The notes: generated by a model from the letters alone, not told the origin. 64,000 nt of DNA from Phosphoribacter sp037045045 (GCA_037045045.1 JBAOHL010000004.1:248001-312000), one strand, 5' to 3'; numbered from the stretch's first letter, positions 31,452-39,833 are shown. Numbers and translations: made by a program.

Positions 31452-31895
31452 GTGAGCACGGAGGCGGTCGTTCGCGACCTCGAACCGGAGGCCCCCCGGA
31501 CCCTGCGCATGCCCTACGGCCCCCAGGCCGTTCCCCAGGTGCGCCGAGCGATCGTCGAGGACCTGCAGAGGCTCGGCATCGCCCCGGCCGTCGTCGACGA
31601 AGCCGAGATCGTCGTGTCGGAATTGCTCAGCAACGCGATCCGTCACGCCCGGCCGCTGCCGGAAGGGATCGTCAGGGTGCGCTGGCGGACCCGGTCGGGT
31701 GTCGTCGAGGTCGAGGTCTCCGACGGCGGTGGACCGTCCACTCCCCGGCCGGCACCACCGGCGTTGTGGTCGACGGCCGGGCGCGGGCTGCGCATCGTGC
31801 GCAGCCTCGCCCACGAGTGGGGCGTGACCGAAGACAAGGGCGGGCGCACGGTGTGGGCCTCCCTCGGGGGTCCGTCGCGCCGACGCAGCCACTAG
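31452..31895 (+). CDS. RsbW-like ATP-binding (anti-sigma/serine kinase) protein
   Basis: A 147-residue HATPase_c protein. N-box AEIVVSELLSNAIRHARPLP, G1 box EVEVSDGGGPSTPRP, G2 region GRGLRIVRSLAHEWGVTE. Actinobacteria carry many such regulators that bind sigma or anti-anti-sigma factors. No STAS partner or sigma-B is adjacent. The ECF/ogt operon is divergent 155 bp away and could be a target, but ECF factors are rarely controlled by this class. GTG 31452. Confidence 0.85.
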   Translation: MSTEAVVRDLEPEAPRTLRMPYGPQAVPQVRRAIVEDLQRLGIAPAVVDEAEIVVSELLSNAIRHARPLPEGIVRVRWRTRSGVVEVEVSDGGGPSTPRPAPPALWSTAGRGLRIVRSLAHEWGVTEDKGGRTVWASLGGPSRRRSH

Positions 31896-31948
31896 CGACC
31901 GCGGCCGTTGTCCGCGGCGGCGGACCTACGCCGCTACGCTGACCGACC

Positions 31949-32815
31949 GTGGGAAAGGCGAGCCGCACGCGCGGCAGACGGCATACCGACGAGCGACCGG
32001 CGCCGGCGCCGTATGTCCGCCGGCCCTTCGAGGGGCTTCCGGCAGAGACCGAATGGGTGGCGCTGCGAGAGTTGCTCCCGGCCGCCACGGCTCACCTCGC
32101 CGTTACGGACGCCGCCGGTTGTTCGCACGTCACCCTGGCCACCGTGCTCCCGCTGGCGTGGCCGGCGTTGCACCGCGGCGACGGCGAGATCCTCGTTGCC
32201 ACTCAGGGCAGTTCCGGAGAGGACCCCAGCCGAGACCTGGCCGCCGCGATCCTCGCCGCCGTCGCACTCGAGCCCGGGACGGCGGTCACAGACCGCCCGG
32301 TGATCCTCGCCAGCACCCCGCGGTTGCAGGACCTCATCGACCCGGCAGCGAACTTCGACGTGACGCTGCACGACGGGTTCGACTTCTGGGTCGGCGAGGC
32401 CGACCTCGACGACCACGCGGCCGCGTCCTTGGAGCAAGCCAACGCCGCGGTCGTACCGACGGTCCGCGTCGACGGCGCGCCGTCGGTGTACTGGACACGC
32501 TACGGCGAGCGGACGTACGTGCGGTGGGTGCTCGCGCACGAGGAGGACCGCGCCACCGACGGGTTGGCCCGGCTCATCGCGGCCGACCGGGCCAAGCTCA
32601 CCCCGGACGCGCGGTTGCTGGGCGCCTTCCGGGCGGGGGGGCTGCTCGTGCCTGTCTGGGAGGTCGACCCGGCGATCGAACCCAGAGCGCTGAGCGAACC
32701 GGTCGCAGAGTTGGCGCCCACGTTGAGCGAGGCGATCGACGCCGACCGGCCGCTGGACTCCGACCAGCGCCGAGCCCGCAACGGGTTGCTCAGTCGGCAG
32801 CTGACCCTGCGGTAG
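31949..32815 (+). CDS. DUF5926 family protein
   Basis: A 288-residue actinobacteria-specific protein: basic N-terminus MGKASRTRGRRHTDERPAPA, then PYVRRPFEGLPAETEWVALR ELLPAAT and a long body without transmembrane segments, ending RRARNGLLSRQLTLR. The opening and layout match DUF5926; the function is not known. Its last 14 bp, including the stop, are repeated just downstream. GTG at 31949. Confidence 0.8.
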   Translation: MGKASRTRGRRHTDERPAPAPYVRRPFEGLPAETEWVALRELLPAATAHLAVTDAAGCSHVTLATVLPLAWPALHRGDGEILVATQGSSGEDPSRDLAAAILAAVALEPGTAVTDRPVILASTPRLQDLIDPAANFDVTLHDGFDFWVGEADLDDHAAASLEQANAAVVPTVRVDGAPSVYWTRYGERTYVRWVLAHEEDRATDGLARLIAADRAKLTPDARLLGAFRAGGLLVPVWEVDPAIEPRALSEPVAELAPTLSEAIDADRPLDSDQRRARNGLLSRQLTLR

Positions 32816-32875
32816 GGAGCTTGACCCTGCGGTAGAAGCCTGGCCGCGCGGTAGGAGCTCGACCTGCGCTAAGTC
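32802..32875 (+). repeat. Stop-codon-anchored ~20-bp repeat after the DUF5926 gene
   Basis: TGACCCTGCGGTAG, the last codons and stop of the DUF5926 gene, is repeated exactly 20 bp later (32822-32835). Two degenerate copies follow (TGGCCGCGCGGTAG at 32841 and GACCTGCGCTAAG near 32861). Each retains a TAG or TAA. Confidence 0.75.
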
Positions 32876-32899
32876 GCGGGGGGAGCCGTCCGCGGGTGC

Positions 32900-33535
32900 T
32901 CACCCGAGGACGGGCACCTCGACGCCGAGCAGGCCCAGCAGGGCGACCGCCGCGACGACAAAGCACACCGTGCCACCGACCCTGCGGATCGTCGCCAGGC
33001 GGACTCGTCGCAGCAGCTGGCGTCCGAGCAGCGCGGCCAGACCCGACACGGCCGCCAGCGCGAGGAACGCCCCGACCCCAACCGACACCGGCTGCTCGTA
33101 CCGCACCACCAGACCCGCGGTGAGCAGTTGCGACAGATCCCCCCACTCGGCGAGGAAGAGCACGAGGAAGCTCGTCCCGACGGCCCTGAGTCCGGTCGCC
33201 CTCCCCCGGCGGGCGGCCTGTTCGGAGAACTCCTCTTCGGCCTCGGCCTCCTGCTCGTCGGCCCGACCTGCCCCGTGCCAAAGCAGGACCCCGCCGACGA
33301 CGAAGATCGCCGCCGAGGCCACCTCGATCGGTGTGCGTGGCAACGCCGTGAGCAACGCGCCTGCCACGCACGCGACGACGGTCTGGACGAGGAAGGCCGA
33401 CGTGACGCCGATCCACACCAACGGGGGTGGATATCGGGTGGCCAGCACGAGCGTCGCGACGAAGGTCTTGTCGGGGAACTCCACGGGGAAGATCAGCACG
33501 AAGGCCGTCACGGCCACGCCGAGGGTGAAGGTCAT
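32900..33535 (-). CDS. TMEM165/GDT1-family (UPF0016) cation transporter
   Basis: A 211-residue membrane protein with two inverted three-helix halves, each with the acidic signature: PVEFPDKTFVATLVLATRYP and LFLAEWGDLSQLLTAGLVVR (E-x-G/P-D-K/x-T/S). A charged loop EQEAEAEEEFSEQ separates them. Family members export Mn2+ or Ca2+ in exchange for protons. No mntR-type riboswitch was recognised upstream. It is divergent from pheA with 61 bp between them. Confidence 0.88.
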   Translation of the reverse strand: MTFTLGVAVTAFVLIFPVEFPDKTFVATLVLATRYPPPLVWIGVTSAFLVQTVVACVAGALLTALPRTPIEVASAAIFVVGGVLLWHGAGRADEQEAEAEEEFSEQAARRGRATGLRAVGTSFLVLFLAEWGDLSQLLTAGLVVRYEQPVSVGVGAFLALAAVSGLAALLGRQLLRRVRLATIRRVGGTVCFVVAAVALLGLLGVEVPVLG

Positions 33536-33596
33536 GGTGGGAACCGAGCGTAATACCCTGCGACGAGGGACCTCACGACGGCAAGGAGCCCCCCAG

Positions 33597-34520
33597 ATGA
33601 CCACCCGCTACGGCTACCTCGGACCCGAGGGCACCTTCGCGCAGATGGCCCTGCAGTCGTGGCCGGATGCCGCGACCGGTGAGCACGTGCCGTTCGCATC
33701 GGTCGCCTCGGCGCTGAAGGCGTTGCGGGCCGGGCGGATCGACGCCGCGATGGTGCCGATCGAGAACTCCGTCGAGGGCGGGGTCACCGCCACGCTGGAC
33801 GCCCTCTCGGTCGGGGAGCAGCTGCACATCGTCGGCGAGGTCCTCGTCCCCATCACCTTCGTCCTGGCCGCCCGCGCCGGTATGCCGGCCGGCTCGGTCC
33901 GCGCGGTCGGCACCCACTCGCACGCCTGGGCCCAGGTGCGCGGCTGGATGGAGGAGAACCTGCCGGACGCGGCATACGTGCCGACGCCCTCGACCGCGGC
34001 GGCCGCCCAAGCCCTGGCCGAGTCCACCGACACCCCGTTCGACGCCGCGGTCTGCGCACCGGTGGCCGCGGCCAACCTCGGGCTCGGCGTGCTGGCCGAC
34101 GACATCGGCGACAACGGCGCGGCGGTGACCCGGTTCGCCCTCGTCACGCGACCTGGACCACTCCCGCCGCCCACCGGACGGGACAAGACGACCGTCGTCC
34201 TCTACCAACTCACCGACCGCCCGGGCGGTCTGCTCGAACTGCTCGAACAGTTCGCGGTGCGTGGGGTAAACCTCACCAGGCTGGAGTCGCGGCCGACCGG
34301 CGAGGCGATGGGGTCGTACTGCTTCTCGATTGACTTCGAGGGGCATCTCGCCGACGAACGCGTGCGCGAGTCCCTCCTCGGACTCAAGCGGGTCTGCATG
34401 GACGTGCGCTTCCTCGGGTCCTACGCCCGGGCCGACGGGCGCCGGAGCATCGTCGACGACGGTACGGCGAACGCCGACTTCGTCGCCGCCCGCCGATGGC
34501 TCGACGCACTCCAGGTCTGA
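33597..34520 (+). CDS. pheA: Prephenate dehydratase
   Basis: A 307-residue protein making phenylpyruvate from prephenate. Stretches: YGYLGPEGTFAQMALQSWPD, VPIENSVEGGVTATLDALSV, ITFVLAARAGMP, and the catalytic-region DDIGDNGAAVTRFALVTRPG. The C-terminal ACT domain (TTVVLYQLTDRPGGLLELLE, RLESRP) gives phenylalanine feedback inhibition. Position near serS and a lipid kinase matches common actinobacterial synteny. Confidence 0.95.
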   Translation: MTTRYGYLGPEGTFAQMALQSWPDAATGEHVPFASVASALKALRAGRIDAAMVPIENSVEGGVTATLDALSVGEQLHIVGEVLVPITFVLAARAGMPAGSVRAVGTHSHAWAQVRGWMEENLPDAAYVPTPSTAAAAQALAESTDTPFDAAVCAPVAAANLGLGVLADDIGDNGAAVTRFALVTRPGPLPPPTGRDKTTVVLYQLTDRPGGLLELLEQFAVRGVNLTRLESRPTGEAMGSYCFSIDFEGHLADERVRESLLGLKRVCMDVRFLGSYARADGRRSIVDDGTANADFVAARRWLDALQV

Positions 34521-34558
34521 CGAGGCCGTCCACCAGTCGAGCGCACCCGCCCAACAAC

Positions 34559-34577
34559 TTAGGTGAGCCTTACCTTA
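34559..34577 (+). promoter_or_regulatory. DtxR/IdeR-type iron box upstream of efeU
   Basis: TTAGGTGAGCCTTACCTTA is a 19-bp dyad that closely fits the known DtxR/IdeR consensus TTAGGTTAGGCTAACCTAA. It sits 43 bp before the GTG of the iron permease, where it would cover the promoter. Expected effect: Fe(II)-dependent repression. Confidence 0.85.
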
Positions 34578-34619
34578 GTTGCTAGCCTGAGGGTCCCCCA
34601 CCCACGAGGAGCGCCTGCC

Positions 34620-35471
34620 GTGTTCGTCAGCAACGCCGTCATCGGCCTTCGGGAAGGCCTGGAGGCCTCGCTCGTCGTCGTCATCCTCGTCGCCTTCCTC
34701 GTCAAAACCGGCCGTCGCGGGGCGTTGCGCCACGTCTGGCTCGGTGTCGGGGTTGCCGTCGGGCTTTCTGCAGCGCTCGGCTCGGCCTTGACGTTCGGCA
34801 CCCGAGAATTGCCCGAGGAGACCCAGGAGATCGTTGGCGGGGTGACCTCCGTCGTCGCGGTCGTGCTCGTCACCGGCATGGTCCTGTGGATGCGCACGGC
34901 GGGACGGCAGTTGTCCGGAGACCTCACCGGCCGGCTCGGCCGGGCCCTGGACCTCGGCCCGTTGCCGGTGGCCGCAGTGGCGTTCCTCGGCGTCGGACGC
35001 GAAGGCCTCGAGTCGGCGCTGTTCTTCTTCGCCACCGTGCAGAGCGCCGGCGACACCGGCCCGGCCCCTGTCCTCGGCTGGGTCGTCGGCCTGGTCGTCG
35101 CCGCTGCCCTCGGCGTGGCCATCTATCAGGGCGCCCTCCGCATCGACATGCGACGCTTCTTCCGCTGGACCGGGATCATGCTCGTCGTCGTCGCGGCCGG
35201 CATCCTCGCCTACGGCGTCCACGAACTTCAGGAGGCCGGCGTCCTGCCCGGTGAGGACGCCCTCGCCTTCGACCTCACCGGGTCGATCGATCCGCGCTCG
35301 TGGGCCGCGTCGGTGGTGCGGGGCATCGTCAACCTGCGGCCGGCGATGTCGGTCCTCGAGGTGGGGGCCTGGGCGGCATACCTCGTCGTCGTCCTCACTC
35401 TCTTCCTTCGCCCGCTGCCCTCGGCGGCTGCGGTGACCACGCCAGCCGTGCAGCGGGACGAGGCGCGCTGA
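34620..35471 (+). CDS. efeU: FTR1-family iron permease
   Basis: A 283-residue, seven-helix permease with the two diagnostic REGLE motifs: LREGLEASLVVVILVAFLVK at residues 11-15 and GREGLESALFFFATVQ at about 127-131. It imports ferric or ferrous iron. The GTG at 34620 follows GAGGAG; an in-frame GTG at 34563 would overlap the iron box and is less likely. No EfeO or EfeB gene follows, as the next gene is convergent, so the permease stands alone here. Confidence 0.92.
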   Translation: MFVSNAVIGLREGLEASLVVVILVAFLVKTGRRGALRHVWLGVGVAVGLSAALGSALTFGTRELPEETQEIVGGVTSVVAVVLVTGMVLWMRTAGRQLSGDLTGRLGRALDLGPLPVAAVAFLGVGREGLESALFFFATVQSAGDTGPAPVLGWVVGLVVAAALGVAIYQGALRIDMRRFFRWTGIMLVVVAAGILAYGVHELQEAGVLPGEDALAFDLTGSIDPRSWAASVVRGIVNLRPAMSVLEVGAWAAYLVVVLTLFLRPLPSAAAVTTPAVQRDEAR

Positions 35472-35486
35472 GCAGGGTGGGTCCGG

Positions 35487-36548
35487 CTACTCCGACGGCA
35501 CCCGCACCCGCAACGCCTGCCGGTCCACCCACGCGGTCAGCCCACGGGCAGGGCCCAGAGTGTCACCGTCGAGCTGGACCTGCTCGGGCCGGTCGGCCCG
35601 CAATTCGACCCGCTCCCCGCTGACGTAGTCGATGAGCCGATGCCCCCGGCTGCGCCGCGTCATGACATGGGTGGCCACGGCGGCCCACCCGACGACGCCC
35701 TTGGGGGAGAGCAACACCGTGTCGAGCCGGCCGTCGTCCACGGCAGCCGTGGGGATGAGGTTGACCCCGCCGAACAGCCGGCCGCAGTTCCCGACGAGCA
35801 CGGTCTTGATGCGCCGGGTGAACTCCGGCTCGTCGTCGACGCGCACCCGCACCTTGAACTGCGGGCCAAGCATGTTCGCCAGTCCGGAGACGATGTAGGC
35901 CCCGGCGCCCATCTGCGCCTTGAGGCTCTCCGGCGCGTTGGCCATGACCGCGGCGTCGAATCCCATGCCGGCCATCACGAGGAACATTTCCGTCGCCGGG
36001 GCTGCGTCCTCGCCGGAGCGATCGACGACGACCCGCCCGACGTCGACGAGCCGCTCCCGGCCGGTAAGGGCGACCGCGAGGGCGTGCTCGATGGAGTCGA
36101 CGGGCACGTCGAGGTTGCGCGCCAACAGGTTGCCGGTGCCGCCGGGGAGCAAGCCCAGTGGCACCGAGGTGCCGAGCAGCCCACGGGCCACGGCGCGCAC
36201 CGTGCCGTCCCCGCCGAGCGCGCAGACGACCGCCGCGCCCGCCTCGACAGCGCGCCGGGCCTGGCCGGCGCCGGGATCGGCGATCGTCGTTTCCTCCCAC
36301 AGCGGATCGGCCCAGCCGAGCCGCGCGCAGACCGCGCGCACCTGGTCGCGCACTTCGTCGAGATCGACGAACTTCGTCGGGTTGACGACGACGGCGGCGA
36401 TCGGCCGGGGCGCGTCGGGAGCGGGCCGGGCGCGTTGCGGCACAACGGTATGCCGTCGGCCGCCCCGGCGGGACACCCCGAGAGCCGCCCCAATGACGGC
36501 GAAGAGCGCCACCGCGCCGAGCGCCCACCACAGCAGGTAACCCGACAC
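35487..36548 (-). CDS. Diacylglycerol kinase-family lipid kinase
   Basis: A 353-residue protein with an N-terminal membrane helix (LLWWALGAVALFAVIGAALG) followed by the DAGK catalytic domain: AAVVVNPTKFVDLDEVRDQV, ALGGDGTVRAVARGLLGTSV with the GGDGT nucleotide motif, and PLGLLPGGTGNLLARNLDVP. It phosphorylates diacylglycerol or a related lipid. GTG at 36548. Convergent with efeU (15-bp gap). Upstream is a 179-bp gap before the acquired region, in which I see no gene. Confidence 0.9.
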   Translation of the reverse strand: MSGYLLWWALGAVALFAVIGAALGVSRRGGRRHTVVPQRARPAPDAPRPIAAVVVNPTKFVDLDEVRDQVRAVCARLGWADPLWEETTIADPGAGQARRAVEAGAAVVCALGGDGTVRAVARGLLGTSVPLGLLPGGTGNLLARNLDVPVDSIEHALAVALTGRERLVDVGRVVVDRSGEDAAPATEMFLVMAGMGFDAAVMANAPESLKAQMGAGAYIVSGLANMLGPQFKVRVRVDDEPEFTRRIKTVLVGNCGRLFGGVNLIPTAAVDDGRLDTVLLSPKGVVGWAAVATHVMTRRSRGHRLIDYVSGERVELRADRPEQVQLDGDTLGPARGLTAWVDRQALRVRVPSE

Positions 36549-36727
36549 GGTCCGACGGTAGCCGAGCGCGTCCCCGCCGGCCGCAGGGGTGTCACCACGA
36601 TGGCGCAGGACCCGGTGCGCTCGACGCGAGGAACTCTTGGCTCTTGGACGCCCCCGGGTCGCTACCGCCTGCCCGGGCCCGCGCGCACATCCCCCCGCCG
36701 TTCGCCAGCGCCGGGTGAGGAGCGCCC

Positions 36728-36889
36728 ATGACGCCGTCGAGCGAGCCTGGCAACCGCCCAACGAGGCACGATCCAGGCGTCGCTGACAATAGGGACAGAA
36801 GTCCCCTTACCAGCCGCAACATGCCGAATAGTGTGAGCCCGCACACACCCGATAGCCCCCAAAAACGCACAAACCCGCGACGGCCCTAA
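36728..36889 (+). CDS. Short ORF, possible leader peptide
   Basis: A 53-codon ORF with GAGGAG 6 bp before its ATG. The product begins MTPSSEPGNRPTRHDP, is rich in Pro, Arg, Asn and Ser, lacks hydrophobic segments, and ends QKRTNPRRP. Its TAA abuts a GGGGTACCCC palindrome that contains the ribosome-binding site of the next ORF, which starts 10 bp later. It has no tryptophan, so it is not a TnaC-type Trp sensor, but the geometry fits ribosome-mediated control. Alternatively it is a fortuitous ORF. No homolog recognised. Confidence 0.4.
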   Translation: MTPSSEPGNRPTRHDPGVADNRDRSPLTSRNMPNSVSPHTPDSPQKRTNPRRP

Positions 36890-36899
36890 GGGGTACCCC
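36890..36899. promoter_or_regulatory. Perfect palindrome over the ribosome-binding site
   Basis: GGGGTACCCC lies between the short-ORF stop (TAA at 36887-36889) and the ATG at 36900. It includes the only Shine-Dalgarno-like purines (AAGGGG), so a stem here would limit initiation on the long chimeric ORF unless a ribosome finishing the short ORF melts it. Confidence 0.5.
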
Positions 36900-39068
36900 A
36901 TGCCAAACCTCAAGTTCGTCGGTGACGAACAGATTCCGTTGGAAACGCCCAAAGTCGGGATAATCCAGAACCTGGATCTCGTCCCGATCAAGCGGCAGCC
37001 GGAGGCGTCCACCGAAGCCGGGAACACCACGTTCCTGTTCAAGAAAAAGGACATCTCTCTCGACTTGCTTACCGACTCCGGTGTCAACGCGATGAGCGAC
37101 CGGCAGATCTCCTCGACGCCCGACGCCGACGACGACGACGACACCCACCCCAGTACTCTCACGCCGGCCGCGCCCGGGACGCAGAGCATCCCCTACCGGG
37201 CGGCGCTGTTCGCTCTCGCGCTCGGCGGGTTCACCATCGGCACGACGGAGTTCGTGACGATGGCCCTCCTGCCGGACATCGCCTCGAGCTTCGGCGTCTC
37301 GAACCCGACCGTCGGTCAGTCGGTCACCGCGTACGCGGCCGGTGTCGTCATCGGTGCCCCCGCGCTGGCCTTCCTGGGCAGCCGGTTGGGCCGGCGCCGA
37401 CTGCTGATCCTGCTGATGTCCGCGGTCGCCGCCGCGAGCGTGGCGTCGGCCCTCGCCGCGTCGGCCCAATGGCTCATCCTCGCCAGATTCGCCAGCGGCC
37501 TACCACACGGTGCGTTCTTCGGCGTGGGCGCGGCCGTCGGTGCGCAGGTCGTCGGGCCGAACCGGCGAGGACGCGCGGTGGCGGCGATGATGAGCGGCCT
37601 CACCATCGCGTTCGCGGTCGGTGTCCCGGCCTCGGCGGTCGTTGCCTCGACGGTTGGTTGGCGATGGGCATTTGCCGGTATCGGCGCCATGGGAGTCATC
37701 ACCGTGTTGGCTGCTTGGCGATGGGTGCCCAAGCTGCCGGCCTCGCCGGAGACGAACTTCCGAGGCGAGCTGCGCGCACTTCGCAATCGCCCGTTGTGGA
37801 TCGCCTTCCTCGCTGGAGGCGTTGGGTTCAGCGGCATGTTCGCGGCCTACACCTACGTCAAGCCGCTGCTGACCGACGTGGCCGGCATCCCGCTAGGCGC
37901 GGTACCCATCGTGCTGGTGATGTACGGAATCGGATCCACCGCGGGCACGTTGCTCGGCGGCCGGCTCGCGGATCGGTCGGTGCTGGGCACGGTGATCGGA
38001 GGCATGGTGGCGATGACCGCGTCACTGGTCATGCTCGCCGTCGTCGGACACGCCGCGGTGCCGGCCGTCATCGCCCTGGTGCTGGTCGGCGTCACTGCTC
38101 AGGTTCTCGGTCTGGCGCTACAGACCCATCTGATGGACCTCTCACCGAACTCACCCGCACTCGGCGCGGCCCTGTGTCACTCCGCGCTCAACGTCGGAAA
38201 CGCATGCGGGGCCTTGTTCGGTGGAATCGTGGTCGACCTGGGCTGGGGCTACCTTGCGCCCGATTGGGTCGGAGCGGCCCTGACAGCCGTCGGATTGCTG
38301 GTGATCCTGAGGGTCAGCCGCAGGTCGGCGCCGGCCGCGGCTCCGATGAGCGGCGTGGCTGGGCTTGTCGAGCCGGCGAGCCTCGCGCACGAGTACCCGT
38401 CGGCGGTGCTCTGGGACATGGACGGCACCTTGGTCGATTCCGAACCATTCTGGATCGCGGCTGAGTACGCGATCGTCGCCGAGCACGGCGACTACTGGGA
38501 CGACGATCTGGCCAACAGCGTGGTGGGGAATCAGCTGTTGGTCACCGCACAGATCCTCATCGATGCCGGCGGGGTCCGGCTGCCGGTCCAAGAGGTGGCG
38601 GAGCGGCTGATGAACAGTGTCATCGAGCACGTCAGGCAGATACCGCCGTGGCGACCTGGCGTCTTGGAACTGCTTGTCGAACTGCGAGAGGCCGGCGTTC
38701 CGCTCGCGCTGGTCACCAGCGGCTGGTTACCGCTCGTCCAAACGCTGCTCCGTCATCTGCCGCCCGGTCACTTCGACGTCATCGTCACCGGGAACCAGGT
38801 CACCCATGGGAAACCGCATCCGGAACCATACTTGACGGCTCTGGAACAGCTGGTCGCGCAGGGCGTGGACCCGAACCGGGCGGTCGCGATCGAGGACTCG
38901 CGGACCGGGCTGAGGTCGGCCGAGACCGCGGGCCTGAAGACGATCGCCGTGCCGCACATGGCCCCGATCGACAGCGCGCCAGGGCGGACCGTGCTCGCGA
39001 CCCTGGCAGGCGTGCGGGCAAAGGATCTGAACGTGCTGATTCAGGCGCCAGCGGCGCTCTCCGTGTGA
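36900..39068 (+). CDS. Chimeric ORF: tryptophanase N-terminus + MFS transporter + HAD phosphatase
   Basis: One 722-residue frame holds three unrelated parts. Residues 1-72 are the start of a tryptophanase/beta-eliminating lyase (IPLETPKVGIIQNLDLVPIK, then TFLFKKKDISLDLLTDSGVN and AMSDRQ). After ISS the lyase stops. Residues ~97-475 are a DHA1-type MFS exporter (AALFALALGGFTIGTTEFVT, LGSRLGRRRLLILL, 12 helices expected). Residues ~483-715 are a complete HAD phosphatase (LWDMDGTLVDSEPFW with Asp506/Asp508, LALVTSGW, THGKPHPEPYL, VAIEDSRTGLRSA). An ATG at 37092 could start the transporter and one at 38346 the HAD, but neither has a clear ribosome-binding site. Less GC-biased sequence and lack of the GTATGCC word suggest transfer. 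The fused frame is seen directly; function as one protein is uncertain. Confidence 0.75.
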   Translation: MPNLKFVGDEQIPLETPKVGIIQNLDLVPIKRQPEASTEAGNTTFLFKKKDISLDLLTDSGVNAMSDRQISSTPDADDDDDTHPSTLTPAAPGTQSIPYRAALFALALGGFTIGTTEFVTMALLPDIASSFGVSNPTVGQSVTAYAAGVVIGAPALAFLGSRLGRRRLLILLMSAVAAASVASALAASAQWLILARFASGLPHGAFFGVGAAVGAQVVGPNRRGRAVAAMMSGLTIAFAVGVPASAVVASTVGWRWAFAGIGAMGVITVLAAWRWVPKLPASPETNFRGELRALRNRPLWIAFLAGGVGFSGMFAAYTYVKPLLTDVAGIPLGAVPIVLVMYGIGSTAGTLLGGRLADRSVLGTVIGGMVAMTASLVMLAVVGHAAVPAVIALVLVGVTAQVLGLALQTHLMDLSPNSPALGAALCHSALNVGNACGALFGGIVVDLGWGYLAPDWVGAALTAVGLLVILRVSRRSAPAAAPMSGVAGLVEPASLAHEYPSAVLWDMDGTLVDSEPFWIAAEYAIVAEHGDYWDDDLANSVVGNQLLVTAQILIDAGGVRLPVQEVAERLMNSVIEHVRQIPPWRPGVLELLVELREAGVPLALVTSGWLPLVQTLLRHLPPGHFDVIVTGNQVTHGKPHPEPYLTALEQLVAQGVDPNRAVAIEDSRTGLRSAETAGLKTIAVPHMAPIDSAPGRTVLATLAGVRAKDLNVLIQAPAALSV

Positions 39069-39123
39069 TGCCGAGACACGTTGGACGAGATCTTGTGACG
39101 ACACGGTGTGATCGGTAGTTAGG

Positions 39124-39246
39124 CGAAGGCCTCCCCGGTGTGGAGTGGAGCTGTCCAGGAACGGCTCCACCACCCAGGAGGCCTTCGTGTGTCCTACCCC
39201 ATCCACTCCAACGCAGCCCTGACTGCCCGCATCCGGCTGCGACGCC
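39124..39246 (+). mobile_element. 5'-end remnant of an IS481-type insertion sequence
   Basis: CGAAGGCCTCC (39124-39134) and GGAGGCCTTCG (39177-39187) are perfect 11-bp inverted repeats enclosing a second stem, GTGGAGC/GCTCCAC. Right after them a GTG at 39189, preceded by AGGAGG, starts YPIHSNAALTARIRLRR, resembling the SHxNAxLTxxxRLRL opening of IS481-family transposases. The rest of the transposase is missing. The hairpin may also terminate transcription of the upstream ORF. Family assignment rests on ~15 residues. Confidence 0.55.
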
Positions 39247-39302
39247 GAGCACGCGGGTATGCCGTCGGCCCGCCCGACGCGGACGCGGCATACTGCTGGC
39301 GC

Positions 39303-39833
39303 ATGGACGCCCCGCTGCTGCCGCCTGAGGACGACAAGGACTGGACCTGGGTGCTGTCCCGGCCGTGCCCGGACTGCGGGTACGACCCGGCCGGCGTCGA
39401 CTCCAGCGCCCTCGCCGGCCTCGTCGCCGACGCGGTCGCCCCGTGGGCCGGCGTGCTCGCCCGGGACGACGTGCGCACCCGCCCCGCCCCGCAGGTGTGG
39501 TCGCCGTTGGAGTACGCCTGCCACGTGCGGGATGCGCTGACGATCTTCGCCGGGCGGGTGCGCCTCATGCTCGACCAGCACGAGCCGACCTTCCCGAACT
39601 GGGACCAGGACGGCGCGGCCGTCGAGCAGCGCTACTGGGAGCAGGACCCGGCGGCGGTCGCCGGCGAGGTCGAGCAGGCCGGGGCGGAGTTCGCCCAGGC
39701 CCTTGCGCGGGTGAGGCCGGCGGACTGGTCCCGACCGGGCCTGCGCAGCAACGGGTCGCGTTTCACCGTCGAGTCGATCGGGGTGTACTTCCTGCACGAC
39801 CTGCGCCACCACCTGTGGGACGTCCACGGCTGA
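39303..39833 (+). CDS. DinB-family protein (putative metal-dependent thiol transferase)
   Basis: A 176-residue four-helix DinB-like protein. Opening DDKDWTWVLSRPCPDCGYDP is the standard start of this actinobacterial subgroup, with His residues in EYACHVRDALTIFAGRVRLM and FLHDLRHHLWDVHG for the metal. Members use bacillithiol or mycothiol or have unknown substrates. ATG 39303 fits the family start, but no strong ribosome-binding site precedes it. A GTG at 39189 with AGGAGG, from the IS481 remnant, is in frame and would add 38 foreign residues. Confidence 0.85.
   Translation: MDAPLLPPEDDKDWTWVLSRPCPDCGYDPAGVDSSALAGLVADAVAPWAGVLARDDVRTRPAPQVWSPLEYACHVRDALTIFAGRVRLMLDQHEPTFPNWDQDGAAVEQRYWEQDPAAVAGEVEQAGAEFAQALARVRPADWSRPGLRSNGSRFTVESIGVYFLHDLRHHLWDVHG

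Noticed and set aside
30811..31895. Partner-switching module of the ECF factor and RsbW-like protein
   Set aside because: The genes are divergent, no anti-anti-sigma is present, and RsbW-type proteins normally control sigma-B/F class factors.
36728..36889. RiPP precursor peptide
   Set aside because: No modification enzymes nearby, no leader/core boundary and no Cys or Trp; a leader or chance ORF is more likely.
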